Shown here one piece after another: positions 37,065-45,982 of a stretch of 64,000 nt of DNA. The notes under the pieces are model-generated. The model was given only the letters and a program-made list of their open reading frames with translations, had not been told where the DNA came from and did not search any database. The stretch spans positions 865,501 to 929,500 of the forward strand of contig NC_014472.1 in NCBI RefSeq assembly GCF_000153165.2, in the 5' to 3' direction. Position numbers and translations under genes: made by a program. Position 1 is the stretch's first letter. Each line of letters starts with the position of its first letter. Origin of the DNA: Maribacter sp. HTCC2170. GTDB taxonomy: Bacteria; Bacteroidota; Bacteroidia; Flavobacteriales; Flavobacteriaceae.

Positions 37065-37580
37065 TTAATCTTCTTTAAACCAACCTGAATACTTCACATA
37101 ATTATTGGCTATCCTGTCTATCTCACCTGAGCTAAGTTCAGGACTAATATCTTTGATTTTTTTTGCTGGCATACCTGCAAAAACAGTTCCAGAAGGAACA
37201 TGTGTTCCTTTGGTCACTACTGCACCAGCAGCAATGATACTATTGCTTTCAATAATGCAATCATCCATGATTATACTACCCATGCCTATTAAAACATTAT
37301 CCTTTATAGTGCACCCATGCACAAGAGCATTATGACCAATTGAAACATTATCACCTATTGTCGTTGGAGACTTTTGATATGTGCAATGTATCACGGCACC
37401 ATCTTGCACATTTACTTTGTTACCCATTTTAATGAAATGCACATCCCCTCGAACTACAGCATTGAACCAAATACTGCACTGAGTTCCCATTGTGACTTCA
37501 CCCACGATCGTAGCATTTTCTGCTATAAAACAATCTTCTCCTATTTGTGGTGATTTTCCTTTTACTGGTTTTATTATCAT
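37065..37580 (-). CDS. Gamma-carbonic-anhydrase-family hexapeptide-repeat protein
   Basis: 171 residues, a left-handed beta-helix of hexapeptide repeats with a C-terminal helix. Patterns: IGEDCFIAENATIVGEVTMG, IWFNAVVRGD near residue 45, NVQDGAVIHC near 65, IGHNALVHGC near 90, and GMGSIIMDDC. His residues at VIHC, IGHNA and VHGC sit where the family binds zinc between subunits. Known members (YrdA, PaaY, Cam) include carbonic anhydrases and thioesterases, so the activity is uncertain. A TATTTTTG box (37604-37611, minus) lies upstream at the end of the regulator gene and may be its -7 element. Confidence 0.88.
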   Translation of the reverse strand: MIIKPVKGKSPQIGEDCFIAENATIVGEVTMGTQCSIWFNAVVRGDVHFIKMGNKVNVQDGAVIHCTYQKSPTTIGDNVSIGHNALVHGCTIKDNVLIGMGSIIMDDCIIESNSIIAAGAVVTKGTHVPSGTVFAGMPAKKIKDISPELSSGEIDRIANNYVKYSGWFKED

Positions 37581-37602
37581 TTTCTGTTCTTAAAAAGATA
37601 AG

Positions 37603-38331
37603 TCAAAAATAAGACAATAACTCCTTCTTTTTAGAGGCTGAAACCAAAAGTTCTTTACCATTCGAAACTATTACACTACCGCCCTTGCCCTTTCTATATT
37701 TAATCACTTCATTCACATTTACCAAAAAAGACTTATGAATGCGTGCAAAAGAGAATTGAGATAGAGCTTCCTCAAAATATTTAAGGGTTTTACTGACCAA
37801 TATTTTTTTGTTTTCGAGATGAATCTCTGTGTAATTATCATCAGCCTTACAATATAAAATATCAGCAACATTCAGCACTTGGAAACCATCTTGTTGCGGC
37901 AACGTTATTTTCCCTTCAACACTCTTAAGCTTAGGCTGTAATACCTTATCCTCTAGAGCATCTTCTTTCGCTTTGATCTCGACAACATATTCAACCGCCT
38001 TGATCAATTCATCAATATTTATTGGTTTCATTAGATAATATGCCGCATGATTGTTCAAAGCATCCATCGCATATTGGTTATAAGCGGTAACAAATACAGT
38101 CTCAAATGTTCGTTCTTTAACCTGATCCAAAAGGTCAAAAGCATTACCATAGGGCATTTCAACATCTAAAAAAACAAGATCCAATTCATTTTTGTCAATA
38201 AATTCAAGCGCCTCTTTAATCGATGCCGCTTCACCTTGCACCATCACATTTGTACAATATTTCGACAAATAGTTCCTAAGTATCTCTCTACTCCCTGCTT
38301 CGTCCTCAACAATAAGCGCTTTTAACTTCAT
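37603..38331 (-). CDS. LytTR-type response regulator
   Basis: 242 residues. Receiver domain 1 to about 120 with Glu9/Asp10, phospho-acceptor Asp56 (FLDVEMP) and Lys102 (LMKPI). LytTR DNA-binding domain about 135-242 (ADILYCKADDNYTEIH, FARIHKSFLVNVNEV). LytTR regulators bind direct repeats in DNA. The start overlaps the histidine kinase stop by 4 bases, so the two make a LytS/LytR-like two-component pair. The targets are unknown; candidates nearby are the divergent DUF4349-VWA genes. Confidence 0.93.
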   Translation of the reverse strand: MKLKALIVEDEAGSREILRNYLSKYCTNVMVQGEAASIKEALEFIDKNELDLVFLDVEMPYGNAFDLLDQVKERTFETVFVTAYNQYAMDALNNHAAYYLMKPINIDELIKAVEYVVEIKAKEDALEDKVLQPKLKSVEGKITLPQQDGFQVLNVADILYCKADDNYTEIHLENKKILVSKTLKYFEEALSQFSFARIHKSFLVNVNEVIKYRKGKGGSVIVSNGKELLVSASKKKELLSYF

Positions 38332-40532
38332 TGATCCTTATTTAATGTAAACAATACCCTGGTTCCTTTACCGTCTTCACTTAAATCAGAAATGTGCACA
38401 TCAACTTTGTCTTTGTACATATCATTTAAAATAGAAATTCTTTTACTGATATTCCCCATCCCTTTTGATTTTTGCTTCTTCTGGTTCTGGGTTTTTAGAG
38501 CGGCGGATTTTTCTCTTCCGATACCGTCATCTTCAATACTTATTTTTATCGAATTTTTGTCCTGATATTCTATATTGATATTCAAATGACCTTTTTCTTC
38601 TTTGTATCTTAAACCATGCCAAATTGCATTTTCAATATAAGGCTGCAATAACATTGGGGGAATTTGATAGCTATCAACATCAATAGTTTCATCAATATTG
38701 ATATTATAATCAAACTTGTCAGGAAAACGAGAGTGTTCCAATTTCACATAAAGCCTCAACAGCTCCAGTTCTTTGGAAAGCGGAATAAAATCCTCTTCAG
38801 AATTTTCCAAAACAGCCCGCATTAAAGTTGAAAACTCACTTAGATATCTATTTGCACTACGCTCATCACTTTTCGCAATATAATTATTGACCGAATTCAA
38901 AGCATTAAATATAAAATGTGGGTTCATTTGCGACCTTAAGGATTTTAAGGCCAAAAGGTTATTTGCCAATTTCTGCTGTTGGTTACTGCGATAAAAAAAG
39001 AAAGCAGCCAAGGCAGTCAACAGTAGCCCAAAAATCAAAGAATAGATCACCCACTTTTGCCGTTTGTTATTTTCAATCACCAATTGCTGACTTGTGAGGG
39101 CCAAATCATACTTACTCTGGGAAAGTTCCCTTTCTTGTTCTAATCCAGAAATCCTACTCTGTTTTGACGCTATTTCACGATTAAAACGGGCTGCTCGGGA
39201 TATTTCTTGTTCTTTTCTTACATACAACGTATCTACAACCGCTACATATTCTTGATATGTCTCCAGTGCTTTGTTGAATTCCCCTTTTCGCTCATAAACC
39301 TCTGAAAGCTTTCTTGTAGCATCTTTTTGTACAATCAGGTCATCATCGCTATCGGCCTCTACAATACTTTTTTGAAGATAAGGTATAGCTTCCTCAAAAT
39401 TATCCTGAGCGATATAAGCATTGGCAATTTTATAATTAATACGTTGAGAAGTTATTGAATCTGAAGAAACTGGAGAATTGTCTTTTTTAGAATCAGACGG
39501 AAGTTCTAAAAGTTCATCGACACTTTGCTTGCGCAATTGAATTTCTTTGTCATAGTTACTCTCTTTGTTGTAAAAATCGGCCACTTTATTTTTCTCTTGT
39601 ATTGACCTTTGCGGGGACTGGCTTTCTGCCAATTGCAGAGAATTAGTGTAATAACCTTCTGCCTCGATACTGCGATTACCCTTAGCATAAGCATCGGCAA
39701 TCTTCGAGTTTAGATCAGTAATTTTTGGGGTTACTTGGTTCTTTTCGGCTATTTTCAACCCCTCCTCATAAAAAGCGACAGCCTCATCAAAATTGCTCAA
39801 CCCGAGGTAAGAATCACCTAAAAACTCATGTACCTCAACTCTTTGATAAGGCACTATTGACTTTACTCTTACTATTGGTTTTAAGGTACGCTCAGCATTT
39901 TGATAGTCCTTGTTCAACAAGTAAGCCTTACCTAGCAACAAAGTGGTTCTACTAGATTTACGAGCTTCAAGAGCATCTAGAAAGTTTGTTATCGCCAAAT
40001 CATATTGTTGATGATACTCATAAACCTCTCCAAGCATGGTCAATGATTTGGAAAGCTCAGTATTATTACCCCTCTTACCTAATTGAGCAATAGATTTTGC
40101 AATGAAATCAATACTTTTTTCAATATTGTCTTTTTTGTAAAAATTCGCCGAATCTAAATACTGCTTATGGAAGGATACTTCTTTTCTAATTGATTTACTT
40201 TTACTGCTTTTATATTCTTGTTCAGAAAAGTCTTCTACCAGGACTTCAATATCTTCTTTGCTTCTAACTCTATAACGCACGGTAATGAATTCATGACTTT
40301 CAATAACCAGTTCTTCGCCTATTGCGGTTAGAATTTTAAATTCACCTAAACTATCTGTCAAGGTATACTCCCCACTACTAGAGGATATTTCAACCTGTGA
40401 AATAGGTGTTCGTTTCTCTTTTCCCAAGACCTTTCCTTTGATTCTAAATTTGTGGCTACCATCATTGATCTGCGAAAAAGTCATCAAGGTACCTAAGAGA
40501 ACGAAAAAAAATATGTTGAAAATGTCTTGCAT
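38328..40532 (-). CDS. TPR sensor histidine kinase (LytS-like, His_kinase family)
   Basis: 734 residues. Signal-like N-terminal helix (FNIFFFVLLGTLMTFSQ), a carboxypeptidase-regulatory-like beta domain (about 27-95: IKGKVLGKEKRTPISQVEI, then LTDSLGEFKI), a run of TPR repeats (about 105-430), a coiled coil, one membrane helix (about 490-512), the phosphoacceptor block MNPHFIFNALNS (His near 535), and an ATPase domain with LQPYIENAIWHGL, DDGIGREKS and KGMGNISKRI. The periplasmic CRD-TPR sensor is common in Bacteroidota. Translationally coupled with its LytTR partner. Confidence 0.92.
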   Translation of the reverse strand: MQDIFNIFFFVLLGTLMTFSQINDGSHKFRIKGKVLGKEKRTPISQVEISSSSGEYTLTDSLGEFKILTAIGEELVIESHEFITVRYRVRSKEDIEVLVEDFSEQEYKSSKSKSIRKEVSFHKQYLDSANFYKKDNIEKSIDFIAKSIAQLGKRGNNTELSKSLTMLGEVYEYHQQYDLAITNFLDALEARKSSRTTLLLGKAYLLNKDYQNAERTLKPIVRVKSIVPYQRVEVHEFLGDSYLGLSNFDEAVAFYEEGLKIAEKNQVTPKITDLNSKIADAYAKGNRSIEAEGYYTNSLQLAESQSPQRSIQEKNKVADFYNKESNYDKEIQLRKQSVDELLELPSDSKKDNSPVSSDSITSQRINYKIANAYIAQDNFEEAIPYLQKSIVEADSDDDLIVQKDATRKLSEVYERKGEFNKALETYQEYVAVVDTLYVRKEQEISRAARFNREIASKQSRISGLEQERELSQSKYDLALTSQQLVIENNKRQKWVIYSLIFGLLLTALAAFFFYRSNQQQKLANNLLALKSLRSQMNPHFIFNALNSVNNYIAKSDERSANRYLSEFSTLMRAVLENSEEDFIPLSKELELLRLYVKLEHSRFPDKFDYNINIDETIDVDSYQIPPMLLQPYIENAIWHGLRYKEEKGHLNINIEYQDKNSIKISIEDDGIGREKSAALKTQNQKKQKSKGMGNISKRISILNDMYKDKVDVHISDLSEDGKGTRVLFTLNKDQ

Positions 40533-40739
40533 TGCTTGGTAATAACAACGTAAACTTAGCGGATTTATACAACACTAAAAAACGGACAACTCCCCAAATC
40601 GGTCTAAAATATTATCAATTTTCCGTTGTCACGAAACCAATAGTACCACTCACTCATTCAAAACCTGCTTATACTCATTACATGTTTTTTTCAAAAAAAG
40701 ATGAAATTACTTTTACTCCATAAATTTTAAAAAACAACA

Positions 40740-41588
40740 ATGAAGACCTCAATTAAATCTCAAATCAAAAAAGTGATTCTTTATTTAATGTTAGGATTTT
40801 TCCTGTTGTTCATCTTTAGGTTAGTATATGGATATAACTCTACCTCATCTCAAATACAGGTCTTTAATCAACCAGAGGTATTCCAGGAAATACTTGACCT
40901 AAGAAAAAACTATGCTTCCAAAAAACACAAAGCAATCGCTGGACAACCACTAGTAAGAATTGACCAGAAATATGAAAAAATAGCAGATATAAATAGTAAT
41001 TCAAACTCCTTTGATCAAGCCGAAAGCACAATTCGAAAACAGATAAATGATTACAATGGATTAATACAATTTGAAAATAAGAATGGCAACAAGGGTTATC
41101 GCAATCTTAGTTTGGTTATTGGTGTTCCACCAGAGAATTTTGACTCAATATACCAACAGCTTATTAAAATTGGAACAATACAAGCCAAACAAATTACCAA
41201 AAAAGATAAGACCAACGAGTACAAAGAATTAAACGCAAGGAAACACTCTCTTGAAAAAATAAGGACCTCATTAATTAATTTGAAATCTGAGGGTGGCAGA
41301 ATCGAGGAATACATGCAGCTTGAAAACCGTATTCTCGAAGTTGAACAACAATTACAGGAATTAGGCGTGAGTTTAGGCAATTTTGATGAGGAGAACGAAT
41401 TTTGTACGGTTAAGTTCTCACTATCAGAAACCCTGACTAAGCATATAAGCCTTTTACACAGAGTAAAAGTGGCACTAGAGTGGACAATTTCTACATATCT
41501 TAAACTACTTCTCGCTCTTTCATTAATGTTAGGTTTCTCGTATTTGAGCCTAGTAACCTTGGATAAAATTCGTAACAAAAAACAATAA
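40740..41588 (+). CDS. DUF4349 membrane protein
   Basis: 282 residues: N-terminal membrane helix (about 12-32), a DUF4349 domain with a central coiled coil (about 60-245; NLSLVIGVPPENFDSIYQQL, then KKDKTNEYKELNARKHSLEKI and long Glu/Gln helices), and a C-terminal membrane helix (about 250-272). Both ends in the membrane with the coiled coil presumably in the periplasm. Function unknown for the family. It leads a two-gene unit with the VWA protein 18 bases downstream and is divergent from the two-component pair. Confidence 0.85.
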   Translation: MKTSIKSQIKKVILYLMLGFFLLFIFRLVYGYNSTSSQIQVFNQPEVFQEILDLRKNYASKKHKAIAGQPLVRIDQKYEKIADINSNSNSFDQAESTIRKQINDYNGLIQFENKNGNKGYRNLSLVIGVPPENFDSIYQQLIKIGTIQAKQITKKDKTNEYKELNARKHSLEKIRTSLINLKSEGGRIEEYMQLENRILEVEQQLQELGVSLGNFDEENEFCTVKFSLSETLTKHISLLHRVKVALEWTISTYLKLLLALSLMLGFSYLSLVTLDKIRNKKQ

Positions 41589-41606
41589 TATAAAAACAAA
41601 TAAACT

Positions 41607-42785
41607 ATGAAAAAATCAGAACTCATATTGAGTATTTGCCTTTTGACAACGACAATTACCACCGTTTTCGGTTGTGAAACAAAAGCAAAAAGAATCATCA
41701 ATGATCCCATTATTGCACAAACCATAATAGCAGATGAAAAAGAAACGAACAACACCGTAAAGATTGCCCTACTATTAGATACAAGTAACAGTATGGATGG
41801 TTTAATAAATCAGGCCAAATCCCAACTCTGGGACATAGTGAACAAATTTACGTATGCCAAATGCGGAAATGATGCAAGGCCCAAATTACAAATAGCTCTT
41901 TACCAATATGGTAATGACGATTTATCCTCACGTGAAGGATACATTCAGCAAGTTCTTGATTTTAGTGGTGACTTGGACGAAATATCAGAAAAACTATTTT
42001 CACTGACCACAAACGGCGGTGAAGAATATTGTGGTCAAGTAATTCACACCTCATTAAAACAACTTAATTGGGGTAATAACCCTGATAATCTGAAGATGAT
42101 TTTCATTGCTGGGAACGAACCCTTCACACAAGGCAAATTAAACTATAAAGACGCCATTTCAAATGCTAAAGAGAAAGATGTTATTGTGAATACAATTTTC
42201 TGTGGGGACTATGAACAAGGCATAAATACTGATTGGAAAAACGGTGCCAGATTAACTGGTGGCGAGTACATGGCCATTGACCACAATAGAAAAGTGGTTC
42301 ATATTGAAACCCCATATGACGATATCATCATCAAATTGAATGGCAAATTAAATCACACCTATATTGGATATGGTACCAAAGGAGCTTCGAAAATGAAAAT
42401 GCAACGAGTTCAAGACGCAAATGCCATGGAAATGGAAGAAGCCATTGCAGTAAAGAGAACTGTAAGCAAAAGCTCAAGGCTTTATGGAAACTCGAGCTGG
42501 GATTTGGTGGACGCCAGTGATGATAAGGATTTTGATGTATCTAAAGTCAATAAGGATGAGTTGCCAAAAGAGCTTAGAAACAAATCCAAAGCCGAACTTG
42601 AATTATACATAAGCCAACAAAAAACGGAACGGAAGAAAATTCAAAATGAAATTCAAGAATTGAACAAGAAACGTGAGGTGTTCATTAAAAAAAGTCAAAG
42701 TGAAAATACAACTGGCGAACTAGAAAATGCCATGTTGGAGGCCATAAAAAAACAAGCAGAGAAGAAAAACTACAAATGGGAATAG
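41607..42785 (+). CDS. VWA-domain probable lipoprotein
   Basis: 392 residues. N-terminal signal with a lipobox-like end VFGC (Cys23). A von Willebrand A domain follows (about 50-250) with an intact MIDAS start D58-T-S60-N-S62 (metal-binding DxSxS) and DNLKMIFIAGNEPF near residue 155. After the VWA domain comes a highly charged helical region (about 290-392, Lys/Glu-rich, likely coiled coil). VWA proteins bind partners through a bound divalent cation. It probably works with the DUF4349 coiled-coil protein at the inner or outer membrane; what they do is unknown. Confidence 0.85.
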   Translation: MKKSELILSICLLTTTITTVFGCETKAKRIINDPIIAQTIIADEKETNNTVKIALLLDTSNSMDGLINQAKSQLWDIVNKFTYAKCGNDARPKLQIALYQYGNDDLSSREGYIQQVLDFSGDLDEISEKLFSLTTNGGEEYCGQVIHTSLKQLNWGNNPDNLKMIFIAGNEPFTQGKLNYKDAISNAKEKDVIVNTIFCGDYEQGINTDWKNGARLTGGEYMAIDHNRKVVHIETPYDDIIIKLNGKLNHTYIGYGTKGASKMKMQRVQDANAMEMEEAIAVKRTVSKSSRLYGNSSWDLVDASDDKDFDVSKVNKDELPKELRNKSKAELELYISQQKTERKKIQNEIQELNKKREVFIKKSQSENTTGELENAMLEAIKKQAEKKNYKWE

Positions 42786-42830
42786 ACACCTAGCATATTG
42801 TTGAACATGTTTAGTTGGTGTTTGGGAAAG

Positions 42831-42862
42831 GGGTCCGGTCTTCACATAGACGGGCCCTTTTT
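42831..42862 (+). terminator. Terminator after the VWA gene
   Basis: GGGTCC-G-GTC pairs with GAC-GGGCCC (one G-U pair and one bulged G), loop TTCACATA, then T5. It sits between convergent genes. Confidence 0.65.
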
Positions 42863-43853
42863 ATTGAGCTGCGGGGCAATAACAATCATATCTACGCTCT
42901 GATTGCCCAAAATCGTAACCTAATGTAATTTGATGAAAACCACCATTATCAAAACGAATGTCCCCCATTTGATATGAGTAATTATAAGAAACCATGAAGT
43001 TTTTGAAATTAGCACCAACTATTGGGGTAATCAATTGCAAACGTTGCTCCCCGAAAGAGCCATCTACCAAAAATTGAGCGCCATCAAAACTTCTTCGATA
43101 CGAAACTCCCCCCCAGATTCTCCCGAAATCCACATCTTTATAAACCTTGGCATTTATATCAACTGACTTTTCTTCGGTGAACTCAGTAAGTTGGAACATA
43201 ACCGAAGGTTCATATTGCCATTCATTCTTACCAAAAATATAACCTGCTGATATTAAGTATCGTCTAAGGTTATCAAATTCTATAGCCGTATACAAATCCC
43301 TCCCACTACCTAAAGCGTTCAAGATTGAGAAATGGGCATAAAATTCCATAAGATTATAAGACATTCCAAAATCAACATTAAAATAACTAACACTGTTGTT
43401 CGCACCTGTTATTATAGGATCAGGAATAACAGAGCGGAACTCAGATTCATCCAAATTACTTTGTAAAATACCGCCACTAAGTCCAAATGAGAGTTGATTT
43501 AAGTATCTAATATCACCACCAAGTTTTAAATGGTGTGCATAGGTCAATTTTAAGCCAGTTTGTGAATGATAACCGTTAGCGTCATTAAAGAAAATTGCTC
43601 CTACCCCACTAGGACTGTCCCCTAGCCTAAAATGAGCGTTGAGGGTTTGTAAATTTGGGGCCTCATCAACAGAAAACCACTGCTTTCTTATTGTGGCCCT
43701 AATTTTACCCCCTTCGCTGATACCAGCCATTGAAGGGTGCACTAAATAATAATTATCTGATAAATAATCAAAGTAAACAGGAACACCTTCTTGTCCCATT
43801 GACTTAAAGCCAAAAGCCATTAAAGCAAAACATAGCAATAACTGAAGTTTCAT
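42861..43853 (-). CDS. PorP/SprF-family outer-membrane protein (second copy)
   Basis: 330 residues with a signal peptide (MKLQLLLCFALMAFGFKSMGQ). PorP/SprF patterns: YFDYLSDNYYLVHPSMAGIS at the start (compare QYMYN...FNPAYVGT in the copy at 30901-31893), RKQWFSVDEAPNLQTL, and a run of amphipathic strands ending in a FGQSERRYDCYCP tail. It is only distantly similar to the other copy. Here it stands alone, without an adhesin or OmpA partner next to it, so its client protein must be encoded elsewhere. Confidence 0.88.
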   Translation of the reverse strand: MKLQLLLCFALMAFGFKSMGQEGVPVYFDYLSDNYYLVHPSMAGISEGGKIRATIRKQWFSVDEAPNLQTLNAHFRLGDSPSGVGAIFFNDANGYHSQTGLKLTYAHHLKLGGDIRYLNQLSFGLSGGILQSNLDESEFRSVIPDPIITGANNSVSYFNVDFGMSYNLMEFYAHFSILNALGSGRDLYTAIEFDNLRRYLISAGYIFGKNEWQYEPSVMFQLTEFTEEKSVDINAKVYKDVDFGRIWGGVSYRRSFDGAQFLVDGSFGEQRLQLITPIVGANFKNFMVSYNYSYQMGDIRFDNGGFHQITLGYDFGQSERRYDCYCPAAQ

Positions 43854-43885
43854 ATAGATGTTGGGAATTTCTACTTAATATCGAC

Positions 43886-43915
43886 TAAATATAAAGTATA
43901 ACGGCTTAAACGCAA
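43886..43915 (-). promoter_or_regulatory. Candidate promoter of the lone PorP/SprF gene
   Basis: Minus strand TTG (43913-43915), 19 bases, TATATTTA (43886-43893); one mismatch (A for the last G) to the Bacteroidota consensus. Confidence 0.45.
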
Positions 43916-43950
43916 CATTATTATATGACAACTAACTAGTAATAACTTTG

Positions 43951-43958
43951 TATTTTTG
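43951..43958 (+). promoter_or_regulatory. -7 box of the Nfu-type gene
   Basis: TATTTTTG, a full TAnnTTTG match 16 bases before the ATG at 43974. No good -33 element was found at the right spacing. Confidence 0.4.
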
Positions 43959-43973
43959 CATAAAACATTTTGA

Positions 43974-44876
43974 ATGAAAGAGTACACGATAACAGTGAAA
44001 CAAACCAATAACCCGGCGGTTTTAAAATTTGAAACAAACCATTTTATTACTAAAAACAATAATTATGAGTTTAAGAACATTGATGAGGCAAAGAATTCAC
44101 CTTTGGCACAGCAACTGTTCTACCTTCCATTCATCAAAACAGTATATTTTTCAGGAAATTTTATAGGTCTTGAGCGATTTGATATTGTAGAGTGGGCAGA
44201 TGTAAAAGATGAAGTGGCACAGCAATTGGTTGAATACTTAAATTCAGGAGAACCAATAGTCATTGAAGAAGAACAAGGGAAAAAAGTACCTATCACTGTC
44301 TATGCGGAAGTTACACCAAATCCTTCCGTTATGAAGTTTGTGTCAAACAAACGTATTGTGCCAACAGCTTTTGAATTTAAGAATATTGACGAAGCAAAGG
44401 ATTCTGCATTGGCCCAACAATTATTTCAATTACCTTTTGTGAAAGAGGTTTTCTTTGATGAAAACTATGTTTCTGTTAACAAATTCGATGTTGCCGAATG
44501 GGAAGACATAACAATGCCTCTTCGCGAAATGGTAAGGGATTTTCTAGCAGAAGGCAATGAAGTTGTTACAGTGTCCGCCATCACCCTTAAGAGTGCTGAA
44601 GCTCCAAAATCTCAATTGAACAATGAATCCTTGGATGACACCTCTAAACAAATTGTCGATATTCTTGAAGAATATGTTAAACCCGCTGTTGCAAGTGATG
44701 GCGGAAACATTCTTTTTCAATCCTATGAAAAAGATACCAAAACGGTGAATGTTATTTTACAAGGGGCATGTAGTGGCTGCCCATCTTCAACTTTTACATT
44801 AAAAAATGGTATTGAAACAATGCTCAAGAATATGATGGGTGATAAGGTCAATGAAGTTGTTGCTTTGAACGGCTGA
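43974..44876 (+). CDS. Nfu-type iron-sulfur scaffold/carrier with duplicated N-domain
   Basis: 300 residues, cytosolic. Two copies of the Nfu N-terminal domain (about 1-92 and 105-198; both contain NP, then FEFKNIDEAK or YEFKNIDEAK, LAQQLF, LPF and FDxxEW) are followed by the NifU C-terminal domain (about 220-300) with Cys266 and Cys269 (GACSGCPSS) that bind the Fe-S cluster. Role: delivery of Fe-S clusters to target enzymes. Most Nfu proteins have one N-domain; the doubled form is found in this phylum. It appears monocistronic with its own -7 box. Confidence 0.92.
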   Translation: MKEYTITVKQTNNPAVLKFETNHFITKNNNYEFKNIDEAKNSPLAQQLFYLPFIKTVYFSGNFIGLERFDIVEWADVKDEVAQQLVEYLNSGEPIVIEEEQGKKVPITVYAEVTPNPSVMKFVSNKRIVPTAFEFKNIDEAKDSALAQQLFQLPFVKEVFFDENYVSVNKFDVAEWEDITMPLREMVRDFLAEGNEVVTVSAITLKSAEAPKSQLNNESLDDTSKQIVDILEEYVKPAVASDGGNILFQSYEKDTKTVNVILQGACSGCPSSTFTLKNGIETMLKNMMGDKVNEVVALNG

Positions 44877-44946
44877 TTTTAGGCTTTTTACTAGCCTTTC
44901 ATCTTTTTAATCATTAATTTTAGGGGAACTATAAAATACACTAATT

Positions 44947-45147
44947 ATGTCAGTTTTAAAAGTAATCGAAGTATTGGCAAATTCCGATAAAAGTTGGGAA
45001 GATGCCGCTCAAACAGCAGTAGAACAAGCATCAAAGTCCGTTAAAAATATACGCTCTGTATATATCAACGAGCAAAGTGCAACTGTAAAAGACGGTAAAA
45101 TGGATAACTATAGAGTTAATGTGAAAATCACCTTCGAAGTGAAATAG
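44947..45147 (+). CDS. Dodecin
   Basis: 66 residues, the usual dodecin length. Pattern SVLKVIEVLANSDKSWEDAA, then IRSVYINEQSATVKDG and YRVNVKITFEV. Dodecins form 12-subunit shells that bind flavins (or CoA) and buffer their free level. The Trp in DKSWEDA is the flavin-stacking residue of the family. 70 bases behind the Nfu-type gene, and followed by a strong terminator. Confidence 0.95.
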   Translation: MSVLKVIEVLANSDKSWEDAAQTAVEQASKSVKNIRSVYINEQSATVKDGKMDNYRVNVKITFEVK

Positions 45148-45168
45148 TTATCTTTTAAAAAAGAACAA

Positions 45169-45195
45169 AAAAGCACCCGTTATGGGTGCTTTTTT
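45169..45195 (+). terminator. Terminator after dodecin
   Basis: 10-base perfect stem AAAAGCACCC (45169-45178) with GGGTGCTTTT (45184-45193), loop GTTAT, T-run. Confidence 0.85.
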
Positions 45196-45237
45196 ATTTT
45201 CGTAAACTCCTTATAAAACAGGATTCTTGGTTAGGAT

Positions 45238-45909
45238 TTATTTCTTTCCCTGAAGAATGAAATCCTTTAAATAATATGGTTCAAAATAGGCCACATCTTC
45301 AAAATCTTTCTCTTTATATTTTTCAAATGACAGTGCTCCCATTTCCTTTGCCGATGGAACCAGAGAAGAATTAAAAGAGATATTTTCACCATTTAGAAGT
45401 TCTTTGCATTTTTCAGCTCCACTGCCTAACAATAAAACTTTTCCTTTTTCAATATATTCTTGAAATGAATGAGCATCTATAATTTCAGCTCGGGTTTCCC
45501 TGATTTCAGTTAAAGTATTATCAAAAACAGTTGAATAAACTTCCATTCTACGGGCATCCAACAAAGGGATGAAATAATCGACCTTTAATTTTCGGGCCTG
45601 CTCCGCCATGTTCTTTAATGTAGGTAACGCAATTAAAGGCACGCCTAGTGCAAAACAAAGGCCCTTGGCAGCAGAAACACCTATTCGTAATCCAGTGTAA
45701 GACCCCGGTCCTTTACTAACTGCGACGGCGTCCAAATCACTTAATGATAAGGAAGCCTCTTTTAAAACCTGTTGAACAAAAACATGCAATTGTTCAGAAT
45801 GCGAATAGTTAGGGGTGTTATGCTCTTTGAGAGCTAGTACCTCTCCTTCCTTAGCAACAGAAACAGAGCAATTCGTCGTTGCGGTTTCTAAATTCAGAAT
45901 TAAAGCCAT
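45238..45909 (-). CDS. tsaB: tRNA threonylcarbamoyladenosine biosynthesis protein TsaB
   Basis: 223 residues from the ATG at 45907-45909 (MALILNLETATTNCSV). The TTG 9 bases upstream is not needed. TsaB is the ASKHA-fold partner that binds TsaD and TsaE to make t6A37 in ANN-decoding tRNAs. Family patterns: LETATTNCSVSVAKEG at the start and SKGPGSYTGLRIGVSAAKGL near residue 65. Normal length. The efflux operon terminator lies between it and tolC, so it is a separate unit; a TATCTTTG box (45916-45923, minus) just upstream may be its -7 element. Confidence 0.95.
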   Translation of the reverse strand: MALILNLETATTNCSVSVAKEGEVLALKEHNTPNYSHSEQLHVFVQQVLKEASLSLSDLDAVAVSKGPGSYTGLRIGVSAAKGLCFALGVPLIALPTLKNMAEQARKLKVDYFIPLLDARRMEVYSTVFDNTLTEIRETRAEIIDAHSFQEYIEKGKVLLLGSGAEKCKELLNGENISFNSSLVPSAKEMGALSFEKYKEKDFEDVAYFEPYYLKDFILQGKK

Positions 45910-45925
45910 AGTCGGCAAAGATATA

Positions 45926-45962
45926 AATAAAAAGACCTACCGCTTATATAAGAGATAGGTCT
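45926..45962 (-). terminator. Terminator of the efflux operon
   Basis: Minus strand: AGACCTA pairs with TAGGTCT (plus 45956-45962 with 45933-45939), 16-base loop, then TTTTTATTT. It lies 20 bases behind the tolC stop. Confidence 0.65.
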
Positions 45963-45982
45963 ATATTCTTTAAAATTTTACC

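Noticed and set aside
41096-41755. 219-codon minus-strand frame opposite DUF4349 and VWA
   Set aside because: It spans two real plus-strand genes with recognised domains; its Leu/Phe/Ser-rich sequence has no recognisable family.
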